A stretch of DNA of 62,856 bases from Saprospiraceae bacterium (lineage in GTDB: Bacteria > Bacteroidota > Bacteroidia > Chitinophagales > Saprospiraceae): NCBI GenBank assembly GCA_030728245.1, contig JANQZX010000098.1, forward strand, positions 14,745-77,600. The letters are read 5' to 3'. Position 1 is the stretch's first letter; each line of letters opens with the position of its first letter. The position numbers and the translations under genes were made by a program. Below the pieces are notes generated by a model that did not search any database, was not told the origin of the DNA, and saw nothing but the letters and a program-made list of their open reading frames with translations. Below, one piece after another: positions 53,871-61,420 of this stretch.

Positions 53871-55808
53871 ATGAAAAGCAATCTTTTAATTCTACTTTTT
53901 TTATACTCATTTTCTGTTTTTGCTCAAGAACCAACAGAAAACGATTATTACAGAATAGCAAAAATATCTATTCCTGAGGGTATTATTCTGGAGGCAGGCG
54001 GCATGGCCACCATGTCAAATGGTAATGTAGTCGTTTCCTCCAGGAGGGGTGATGTTTACATTGTCGAAAATCCATATTCCACAAAGCCCTATTTCCGGAA
54101 ATTTGCTACGGGACTTCATGAAATACTAGGCTTAGCCATTAAGGACGATGTTATTTATTGTGCTCAGCGAGGTGAATTAACACGCCTGGTTGACAAAAAT
54201 AGAGATGGAAAAGCAGACAAATACGAAACTGTTTATTCCTGGCCCATCTCTGGTCATTACCATGAATATTCTTACGGACCCAAAATAGGACCCGATGGTT
54301 CCTTTTATGTGACGGCGAATGTTGCCTTTGGTAATTCTGACTGGTGGGCGGGAAAATCACTCGTTCCATGGAGAGGTTGGACAATGAAAATAAGTGCTGA
54401 CGGTAAAATGGAGCCTTTTGCTGCCGGTATGCGCTCTCCCTGTGGCATTGGAATGATTAACGGAGACTTTTTTTACGGTGATAATCAAGGGGATTGGCAA
54501 GGTTCAGGTTTCATTTCCCATGTTGAAAAAGGTGACTTTTTAGGACATCCAGCTTCTCTGGCATGGGCCGATAATCCCAATTCACCCGTAAAAATGAGAA
54601 AAGAAGAAATTTTTGCTTTGGTAGATCCACGTGATAATCCGAGAGTTAAACCAGAGTATGTTGAAAAGGAAGCGCTACCTCAAACTACTATTTTTGATAT
54701 GAGTAAAGCGATAACAGGAAAAGGCATAAAACCACCCGCAGTTTGGCTTCCTCACGGTGTTTTAGGCGTTTCTACCTCTGAAATCATTGCCGATGAAACC
54801 CAGGGAGGATTCGGTCCATTTTCAGGTCAACTTTTTGTTGGTGATCAGGGAATGTCAAAAATCGCCAGAGTTTTTCTTGAAAAAGTAAATGGCCAATATC
54901 AAGGTGCCGCGTTCGATTTTCGCTCAGGATTTAGATCAGGAGTTTTGAGAATGTCCTGGGGTAATGACCATAGCTTATTTGTTGGTGGAACAAATAGAGG
55001 TTGGGGGTCTATTGGAAATGAGGCATTTGGCTTGGAAAGACTCATTTTCACAGGAAAAATGCCATTTGAAATGAAATCAGTAAAAGCTATGCCTGATGGA
55101 TTTGAGATTGAGTTTACCCTTCCTGTCAATAAAAAATTAGCCGCTGATGTCAATAATTATGACGTAAGTAGCTTTACCTATAAATATCATCCTGTTTATG
55201 GCAGCCCTATGGTTAATATAGGAGAAAATCCTGTGAGAGGTGCTATTGTTTCAGAAGATGGCTTAAAGGTTAGAATCGTCGTGGATGCACTTAGACCGGG
55301 TTACATTCATGCGGTAGTGCCTGAAGGCGTTCTTTCTCAAACCGAAAACCTACCTTTATTGCATAAGACAGCATACTATACCCTAAACGCGATTCCTTCA
55401 GGGAGTAAAGCTAATATCACACTAGTAACACCAAAATCGAAAGCAGAAAGAGAAAGAATTGACGCAGGAAAACAAGTTAATTCTCCGGATAATCAAATGA
55501 AAGAGGCAGCGCCTAAAGGAACACCAAAACCAAGCGCTTCTTCTAGTACCGTTATTTCTGATAAAGAGGCTATGGCCTTGTTAACAAAGCATACTTGTGT
55601 TGCTTGTCATAAGGATAAAGAACGTGCGGTTGGTCCTTCTTTTGCCGATATTGCTAAACGCAAATATACAGTAGCACAAATGGAGGCTTTAATTGTGGCA
55701 CCAAAGCCAGAAAATTGGCCTGATTATTCTACGCCTATGGCGCCAATGGGACATGTTCCACGTGCCGATATCCGTAAACTTGCCGCCTGGATTAATACCA
55801 GAAAATAA
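53871..55808 (+). CDS. Secreted beta-propeller dehydrogenase-like protein with C-terminal cytochrome c domain
   Basis: This 645-residue protein has a signal peptide (1-18, ending SVFAQ). Residues about 25-400 form a propeller like soluble PQQ glucose-dehydrogenase relatives: MATMSNGNVVVSSRRGDVYIV, GLHEILGLAIKDDVIYCAQRGELTRLVDKNRDGKADKYE, FAAGMRSPCGIGMINGDFFYGDNQGDW. After a beta linker, residues about 560-645 hold a c-type haem motif Cys576-Val-Ala-Cys579-His580 with axial Met in PMAPMGH. It could oxidise a sugar and pass electrons to the haem; whether it binds PQQ is not shown. It is cotranscribed with the DUF1080 gene and ended by a strong terminator. Confidence 0.87.
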   Translation: MKSNLLILLFLYSFSVFAQEPTENDYYRIAKISIPEGIILEAGGMATMSNGNVVVSSRRGDVYIVENPYSTKPYFRKFATGLHEILGLAIKDDVIYCAQRGELTRLVDKNRDGKADKYETVYSWPISGHYHEYSYGPKIGPDGSFYVTANVAFGNSDWWAGKSLVPWRGWTMKISADGKMEPFAAGMRSPCGIGMINGDFFYGDNQGDWQGSGFISHVEKGDFLGHPASLAWADNPNSPVKMRKEEIFALVDPRDNPRVKPEYVEKEALPQTTIFDMSKAITGKGIKPPAVWLPHGVLGVSTSEIIADETQGGFGPFSGQLFVGDQGMSKIARVFLEKVNGQYQGAAFDFRSGFRSGVLRMSWGNDHSLFVGGTNRGWGSIGNEAFGLERLIFTGKMPFEMKSVKAMPDGFEIEFTLPVNKKLAADVNNYDVSSFTYKYHPVYGSPMVNIGENPVRGAIVSEDGLKVRIVVDALRPGYIHAVVPEGVLSQTENLPLLHKTAYYTLNAIPSGSKANITLVTPKSKAERERIDAGKQVNSPDNQMKEAAPKGTPKPSASSSTVISDKEAMALLTKHTCVACHKDKERAVGPSFADIAKRKYTVAQMEALIVAPKPENWPDYSTPMAPMGHVPRADIRKLAAWINTRK

Positions 55809-55816
55809 AAAATTAC

Positions 55817-55850
55817 AACGAGGCTATCTAAAAAGATAGCCTCGTTTTTT
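55817..55850 (+). terminator. Rho-independent terminator after the cytochrome gene
   Basis: AACGAGGCTATCT and AGATAGCCTCGTT form a perfect 13-bp stem with an AAAA loop, followed by TTTT. It starts 8 bases past the stop codon at 55808. Confidence 0.95.
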
Positions 55851-55852
55851 AA

Positions 55853-55880
55853 TCAGAATTTACAGGATTATCAGGATTAT
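55853..55880 (+). repeat. TCAGRATTTACAGGATT-type repeat, copy 1
   Basis: This 28-base unit contains TCAGAATTTACAGGATTATC and has a second copy at 55947 (94-base spacing). The motif looks like a dispersed intergenic repeat I associate with Bacteroidota genomes; this was not checked here. Confidence 0.6.
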
Positions 55881-55946
55881 AGCTTACGTCTTCGGTTTGG
55901 TGATAATCTTTATTCGACGATGGTTACTTCATCGTGGCGTTCTGAA

Positions 55947-55974
55947 TCAGGATTTACAGGATTTTGAGGATTAC
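55947..55974 (+). repeat. TCAGGATTTACAGGATT-type repeat, copy 2
   Basis: A second copy of the unit at 55853, differing at five of 28 positions. Both copies are in the same orientation. Confidence 0.6.
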
Positions 55975-56080
55975 CGGTTTTTCGTAGAAATCAGTATCAG
56001 GGCTATTTTTAAAGAATTGTTAAATCTGTAAACTTTTTTTAGGACGGGTCATTATTCTAATACAAATTTACAATGTCCAT

Positions 56081-56095
56081 GACCCCTCTGGGGTC
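56081..56095. repeat. Small GC-rich hairpin (GACCCC-TCT-GGGGTC)
   Basis: A perfect 6-bp inverted repeat with a 3-base loop in an otherwise AT-rich gap, directly before the tandem 27-bp repeats. It may belong to one dispersed repeat element together with them. Confidence 0.6.
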
Positions 56096-56108
56096 ACACG
56101 TCTATAGC

Positions 56109-56173
56109 CCATCATGCCCCCGGCGGCACAAATTTTCACAAAATCCCCATCATGCCCCTGGCGGCACAAATTT
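56109..56173. repeat. Tandem pair of 27-bp GC-rich repeats
   Basis: Copies at 56109-56135 and 56147-56173 share CCATCATGCCCC(C/T)GGCGG plus CACAAATTT, with one difference in 27 bases and a 38-base period. They end 12 bases before the stop codon of the arsR-arsM fusion gene. Transcript readthrough into them would place them in its 3' region. Confidence 0.85.
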
Positions 56174-56185
56174 CCATAGTTTTTT

Positions 56186-57319
56186 TTATAAAATCACCGG
56201 TTTTTCTGCGTAAACCGTTACACTGAATATACCTGTATTGCCATTTTTAAATGCTTCCAGTTCGGCATTATCCAAATATTTACTTAATATATCATCAGGA
56301 ATAATGATAGACTTTTCTTTTTGAACAGAAACGTTTGTAAATCCATTATTAGAAATAAAACCTAAATATTCCTCCTTTTGAATGGCACCTGAAACACATC
56401 CGGCATACATTTCTGCATCCTTTTGTAAATTTTCCGGCAATTCACCAATGAGCACCACATCAGAAATACTAAAATGTCCGCCTGGCTTCAATACCCGGTA
56501 AATTTCTTTGATGACCGCTTCTTTGTTTGGCACCAAATTGAGGACACAATTGCTCACCACCACATCGGCAATATTTGATTCAACAGGCATCTCCTCAATA
56601 TCACCTTGTATAAATTGGACATTAGTAAATCCAAGCTTTTTTGCATTAATCCTTGCCTTTTCTATCATGGCTGTCGTGAAATCAATACCAATCACTTTAC
56701 CTGTTTCACCAACTTCTTCCCTCGCAATAAAACAATCATTTCCTGCACCACTTCCCAAATCAATCACCGTATTTCCTTTTTGAATTTTTGCATATTGTGT
56801 AGGTAATCCACAGCCCAAACCCAAATCTGCATCAGGATTATATCCTATTAGATCAGTGTAATCATCGGTCATAATATTATACACTTCCGTAGAACAACCT
56901 CCTGCGCCGCAACAAGATGATTGATTTACCTCTTTTTCCTGCAAAGCAATTTCACTGTATTTTTGCTTCACAATCTCCTTAAGTTGAACATCCGTTTTCA
57001 TTTTCCCTAAATTAAAATATTTGAAAAAATCATTCCATAATGCTTGTACCTGCTCCCATTTTTGGTCGTCGATACAATAACAAACCTTAGTGCCTTCAAT
57101 GTCACCTTTTATTAATCCAACCGATTTTAATTCCTTTAAATGCTGAGAAACTGTGCTCTGAGCGAGAGGTAATTCATCTACTATGTCACCGCAAATACAA
57201 GCATTCCTTGCTTTCAGTAAGTTAAGGATGGCAATTCTCGCCGGATGAGCTAATGCTTTGGCATATTTAGCTATCTCAATTTCTGTTTGAATAAAATCAG
57301 TCGGTTTGGCTTCAATCAT
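56186..57319 (-). CDS. ArsR repressor fused to ArsM arsenite methyltransferase
   Basis: This 377-residue fusion joins two normally separate arsenic proteins. Residues 1-100 are an ArsR/SmtB winged helix ([27 protein letters not shown]...[21 protein letters not shown]), with a CxC metalloid-sensing pair at Cys41/Cys43 in the ArsR position. Residues about 140-377 are ArsM, a SAM-dependent As(III) methyltransferase: SAM loop DLGSGAGND (187-195), and the three conserved arsenic-binding cysteines Cys170 (GLGCGLP), Cys258 (SNCVLNL) and Cys308 (AGCVSGA). A cysteine-rich CCGAGGC (136-142) bridges them. A perfect palindrome 8 bp upstream is the likely operator, so the protein probably represses its own gene. 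No arsenic pump or reductase lies nearby. Confidence 0.92.
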   Translation of the reverse strand: MIEAKPTDFIQTEIEIAKYAKALAHPARIAILNLLKARNACICGDIVDELPLAQSTVSQHLKELKSVGLIKGDIEGTKVCYCIDDQKWEQVQALWNDFFKYFNLGKMKTDVQLKEIVKQKYSEIALQEKEVNQSSCCGAGGCSTEVYNIMTDDYTDLIGYNPDADLGLGCGLPTQYAKIQKGNTVIDLGSGAGNDCFIAREEVGETGKVIGIDFTTAMIEKARINAKKLGFTNVQFIQGDIEEMPVESNIADVVVSNCVLNLVPNKEAVIKEIYRVLKPGGHFSISDVVLIGELPENLQKDAEMYAGCVSGAIQKEEYLGFISNNGFTNVSVQKEKSIIIPDDILSKYLDNAELEAFKNGNTGIFSVTVYAEKPVIL

Positions 57320-57327
57320 AAGGCAAT

Positions 57328-57357
57328 TATATTAATCGTAAAATTACGATTAATATA
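57328..57357. promoter_or_regulatory. Perfect 30-bp palindromic operator of the ArsR-ArsM gene
   Basis: TATATTAATCGTAA, two bases (AA), then its exact reverse complement TTACGATTAATATA. The site lies 8 bp before the ATG at 57319, in the 46-bp gap after the channel gene, where bound repressor would block transcription start or elongation. ArsR-family dimers bind such dyads. No other gene lies next to it on the same strand downstream. Confidence 0.85.
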
Positions 57358-57365
57358 GCTAAAAG

Positions 57366-59276
57366 TCAAGACTCAGCCAAAACAATTAAAAAATCACCGT
57401 GATTGAACTGTATAGATTTTGATTTTAGCGGATTTAATACAATACCAAATTTACCATTTTCATACTCCTTTGGACTTAGTTTTCTGTAGCCAATGGCAGT
57501 ATGTCCGATTTTTGAAGCACATTCTATCACCTGGTAAAAGTCCGTGGGCTGATGAACATCTAAATACTCCTCCACTGGATTAAGGTAAATCTCTGCCCCT
57601 TCATCATTAAATAATGAATCGTATACTTTTTCCAGGTCTTTATTTTCAGCAATTTGAGTCATTAAAAGACTTAACAGATTATCACTGACGATGAAATCAT
57701 CTGCTTTTGCCACCTCTGCAAGTTCTCTGTTTTGAACATCCTGCATTTCCGATACTACTGAAAAATCCTTGCCAGCTTTTTCAGATATATCTCTCAAATG
57801 GACAAGACAAATCAGAGTAATGGCATCGGAGATTTGAATGCTCCCCTTATCCATATAACTTAATACAATAATGTGATTAAATGATTCAATTCGTAACTCG
57901 TCCAAAGTATTTCTATCATTAATATTGCCATGTTGAAAGTAAAGGGTAATATTTTGAAGCTCTTCAGACAGCACACCCAGAGAATCTTTAATATCATCAA
58001 TTTCGCCCAAAATACTTACGGAAGATCCTTTGATAACGTAATTATCCAATTCTTCAATGATTTTTTTTCCTTTATTATTCCATCCTAAAATCAGCGTTGT
58101 TTCCATTTCTTTCTCCCTTTTCGGAGCCGGATTGAAGTTTACAGGTAATATATCTTTGGGAATGAGCAATCTGTTAATTTTACTATCATCTTGAGCGATT
58201 AAAATGATTTGATCATCCTTTTCAACCTTATAATTCATGGCTGGATTGAGCAGCACCTCTTTATTTGCTGTAAAGATTCCCATAACACAGGCATCTTCGA
58301 AGGAATTTAAACATTGTCTAAACGTCATTCCGGGCAGACCATGATCTGAATAAAAATAAACTTCATCCCCTTCAAATTGTAATAAATCAGAATAAATAAT
58401 GCTTAATCCTGACTGTCGGCAGGTCTGAGCTGTTAATCTGGAAATCAGATCGGAAGAAAAGACATACGAAACCTCTTTTCCACCTACTAAATTAGCTACT
58501 TGTTTATTTTCATTATTTTTAATTTCTGCAACGATATGATAGGGCTCTTTTTTCCGGTTCTTATTTCCGGTGATAGATAACACGGATTTAATAACGTGAT
58601 TATCAGGATTTTCTTCGCTTTCAGGACTTAGAAGGATAATAGATTTTGCTTCATTATAATTTACCATTTGCAAGTCCCTTAAATCCAATGGATTACCACT
58701 GCGAACAATAATTTTAGATGTTTTAGTGTCTGAAATTTTAGATCGAATATCATCTTCCATTTCCACTTTATCTTTATCAGCAAGTACCACAATGACTGCT
58801 TTTTTATTACTTTCATTTGCAAGGCATAACTCAGAAATAACAGAATAAATCATAGAGCTATAGCCTAAAATCAAGGTGTGATTGGTTTCAATAACTTTTG
58901 ATTTTCCTTTTCTAAGATTGGAAATACTTTCATCAATTCCGCTGGATATCGAACCAATAAGAGAAGAGAAAATAAACAATCCTGCTATAGTGATAAGTAA
59001 CATAAACAAACGGAATGCCCAACCCTCGTCACCGGTAACCGTACCGGCATCGAGCACTCTCATCAAACTTTGCCACATACCTTCAGTCAAATCAAAAGGT
59101 TCATTTTCTATTGGATTTGCACTTAATCCAAATATAAAAAGAAGAATACCTGCTAAAATTACCAATAAAAAAGTAACCAGAGCCAACCAGGATATAATAG
59201 CTATAGGTCCATTAGAGAGGGTGTTATCAAAATTATACCTTAATTTTTCTTTAAAGCTTGCCTTTGTCATCTTCAT
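57366..59276 (-). CDS. CASTOR/POLLUX-type ion channel-like protein
   Basis: This 636-residue membrane protein has an N-terminal helix (about 24-50), a pore-like segment LMRVLDAGTVTGDEGWAFRLFM (about 70-95), a second helix (about 92-110) and two tandem RCK-like cytosolic domains (from about 130, NHTLILGYSSMIYSVISELC, and from about 390, METTLILGWNNKGKKIIEEL). This matches the bacterial relatives of the plant nuclear channels CASTOR and POLLUX. The DAGTVTGDEG filter differs from the TVGYG motif of K+ channels, so the ion selectivity is uncertain. It ends 46 bp before the arsR-arsM start on the same strand. No ligand is known for the RCK domains. Confidence 0.85.
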   Translation of the reverse strand: MKMTKASFKEKLRYNFDNTLSNGPIAIISWLALVTFLLVILAGILLFIFGLSANPIENEPFDLTEGMWQSLMRVLDAGTVTGDEGWAFRLFMLLITIAGLFIFSSLIGSISSGIDESISNLRKGKSKVIETNHTLILGYSSMIYSVISELCLANESNKKAVIVVLADKDKVEMEDDIRSKISDTKTSKIIVRSGNPLDLRDLQMVNYNEAKSIILLSPESEENPDNHVIKSVLSITGNKNRKKEPYHIVAEIKNNENKQVANLVGGKEVSYVFSSDLISRLTAQTCRQSGLSIIYSDLLQFEGDEVYFYSDHGLPGMTFRQCLNSFEDACVMGIFTANKEVLLNPAMNYKVEKDDQIILIAQDDSKINRLLIPKDILPVNFNPAPKREKEMETTLILGWNNKGKKIIEELDNYVIKGSSVSILGEIDDIKDSLGVLSEELQNITLYFQHGNINDRNTLDELRIESFNHIIVLSYMDKGSIQISDAITLICLVHLRDISEKAGKDFSVVSEMQDVQNRELAEVAKADDFIVSDNLLSLLMTQIAENKDLEKVYDSLFNDEGAEIYLNPVEEYLDVHQPTDFYQVIECASKIGHTAIGYRKLSPKEYENGKFGIVLNPLKSKSIQFNHGDFLIVLAES

Positions 59277-59356
59277 TGCGATTTTGTTCCATGTAATATA
59301 ATTATTAAATCTATTATTCTTGAATTCACCATTTATCTATTTTGTTATTTTTGAGC

Positions 59357-61420
59357 ATGAAAAAAACAACGACACTTCAACTCCTTTCCTTTTTAGGTTT
59401 TCTATGTTTAATTAAGCCTGTATTTTCACAAAACAATTCAACTTCAAATGTACCGGACAGTTTAATATCTCTTAACCTTAATGAGGTCATTTTTACGGGT
59501 AAAAAATTGAAATCCAATGTTTTTAATACTGCGGAATCCATATCCATCCTTCATTCAAAATCTCTTTCCTTAAATTCCCAGCGAAATACGCCTGAGTTAT
59601 TAAATGAATCACCGGGAGTATTTATTCAGAAGACAAATCATGGTGGAGGTTCTGCGTTTCTAAGAGGATTAACTGGCAATCAAGTATTATATTTAATTGA
59701 TGGTATTAGGATAAATAATGCCATTACCCGTTATGGCCCCAATCAATATTTGAACACTATTGATCGGTTTAGCTTAGAAAGAATTGAGATTGTTCGTGGT
59801 TCAGGTTCCGTACTTTTTGGCTCTGATGCAATAGGTGGTGTCATAAATATGTTGAGCATAAATCCAGATGTAAATCAACAAAAGAAGTTATTGGGTAAAA
59901 TTTCAACCAGGATTGGCTCTAATCATCTGGAAGAAAGTTTAAATGGAAGAATAAGTTATCAAAACAAAGAAAGTTGGTTGACCTCGGGCATCACAACCCG
60001 TTCCTTTGGTGATTTGATTGGCGGAAAAAATACCAAGTTACAGCATCCCAGTGGCTATGACGAATTTTGCTATGATGTAAAAACTAATTTACAAATTAAC
60101 AAAAGGCACACTATACAAGGTCTTTTTCAGTACGTCCACCAAAAGGATGTGCCAGTTTATCATAAATATATTTTGGAAAATTTTGCCCTTAATAAAATGG
60201 ATCCTCAAAAAAGGAATCTGGCGTATGTCGGTTATACTTATACTCCTGAAAAAGGATTTATCCAAAACATTAAATTCACCCCCAATTTCCAACAGGTCAC
60301 AGAGAGTCGATGGAGTAAAAAAAATAACAGCAACCTGACTACTATTGAAAATGATACGGTTGAGATATTTGGCGTATTGACTGAATTGAATACCTTAAAA
60401 AATATAGGGGATTGGAAATGGTCGGGAAGCCATGGATTTGACCTTTATCATGACAAAGTAAACAGTAATAGGTTTCAAATCTATGATGATAATAATACAC
60501 CTATATATAGAAGAGGACTTTATCCTGATGATGCTACGCAAATCAGTTATGCTTTTTTTACCAACCAACATATCGAGAAAAATAAATTTCAGGTAACCCT
60601 GGGAAATCGTATCCAGTTCCTTTCCTTACAAATTCCCATTGACAATGGGCAGGTGATAAATATTCAACCCAAGGCATGGGTAGGAAATTTATATGTAGCA
60701 CAAGCCATATTACCGAAATTAAAATTGATTTACGGGTTAAATACCGGATTTAGAGCGCCAAATATAGATGATTTAGGTAGTCTGGGCATTGTTGATTTCA
60801 GATATGAGATACCCAATTATGAATTAAGACCTGAAAAATCGGCACAGATACAAATAGGTTACAAATGGAATGGGCCTAAATTTAACATGGAAACTTATAC
60901 TTATTATAATCGCCTGAAGGACATTGTCGTACGAAACAAAAAAGGAAATGAAACAATAGATGGCTACCCAGTTTACATCAAGGAAAATGCAGAAAACGGA
61001 TATATTATGGGTGTGGAGACAAATTTTCAGTATATCCTGAGCAGATACTTACAAATGACAGGGAGCCTTACCTACACCTATGGACAGAATACAAGTAAGA
61101 AAGAACCTATCAGAAGAATTCCCCCCCTTTTTGGTTATGTCAATATTCAATATCAAAAGGAGAAATATTGGGCTAAATTATTTTTTCAACTGGCTGGTAA
61201 ACAACAAAGGCTTGCTGCAGGAGATATTTCTGACAATAGGATTGGCCGCTTGGGAACGCCAGGCTGGAGCGTAATCAATATATCCAATGGATTCAATTTC
61301 AAAAAAATGGATATAAATCTTACGCTCCAGAATGTATTGGACAAGGATTATAAATTCCATGGATCTGGAATTAATGGCGTTGGCAGATCCTTAATTCTTG
61401 GATTTAGCTGGTCCATTTGA
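59357..61420 (+). CDS. TonB-dependent outer-membrane receptor
   Basis: Starting at ATG 59357 the product is 687 residues: a signal peptide (1-24, ending PVFSQ), no CarboxypepD-type N-terminal extension, a plug domain (about 40-165; ELLNESPGVFIQKTNHGGGSAFLRGLTGNQVLYLIDGIRINNAITRYG...ERIEIVRGSGSVLFGSDAIGGVINM) and a beta-barrel ending in the typical aromatic SLILGFSWSI. It would import a bulky substrate across the outer membrane with TonB energy. The short form resembles receptors for siderophores, haem or vitamin B12 rather than SusC-type glycan transporters. The last 30 bases overlap the convergent phosphoesterase gene. A C7 tract occurs at 61121-61127. Confidence 0.95.
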   Translation: MKKTTTLQLLSFLGFLCLIKPVFSQNNSTSNVPDSLISLNLNEVIFTGKKLKSNVFNTAESISILHSKSLSLNSQRNTPELLNESPGVFIQKTNHGGGSAFLRGLTGNQVLYLIDGIRINNAITRYGPNQYLNTIDRFSLERIEIVRGSGSVLFGSDAIGGVINMLSINPDVNQQKKLLGKISTRIGSNHLEESLNGRISYQNKESWLTSGITTRSFGDLIGGKNTKLQHPSGYDEFCYDVKTNLQINKRHTIQGLFQYVHQKDVPVYHKYILENFALNKMDPQKRNLAYVGYTYTPEKGFIQNIKFTPNFQQVTESRWSKKNNSNLTTIENDTVEIFGVLTELNTLKNIGDWKWSGSHGFDLYHDKVNSNRFQIYDDNNTPIYRRGLYPDDATQISYAFFTNQHIEKNKFQVTLGNRIQFLSLQIPIDNGQVINIQPKAWVGNLYVAQAILPKLKLIYGLNTGFRAPNIDDLGSLGIVDFRYEIPNYELRPEKSAQIQIGYKWNGPKFNMETYTYYNRLKDIVVRNKKGNETIDGYPVYIKENAENGYIMGVETNFQYILSRYLQMTGSLTYTYGQNTSKKEPIRRIPPLFGYVNIQYQKEKYWAKLFFQLAGKQQRLAAGDISDNRIGRLGTPGWSVINISNGFNFKKMDINLTLQNVLDKDYKFHGSGINGVGRSLILGFSWSI

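Larger units (their letters stand above)
55809..56185. other. 377-bp noncoding gap with terminator and several repeats
   Basis: This is the only long gap in the window. It contains the cytochrome gene terminator, two degenerate copies of a TCAGGATTTACAGGATT repeat, a small inverted repeat ACGATG/CATCGT (55917-55935), the hairpin GACCCC-TCT-GGGGTC (56081-56095) and two tandem GC-rich copies of a 27-bp unit. No open reading frame or RNA gene is credible. GC content of the last part is clearly above the surrounding AT-rich DNA. Confidence 0.8.

Noticed and set aside
61121-61127. C7 tract inside the TonB receptor gene as a phase-variation switch
   Set aside because: Seven bases encode ordinary Pro-Pro in a common barrel strand; the tract is short and the frame is intact on both sides. 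It is noted only as a weaker version of the G8 run at 32791.
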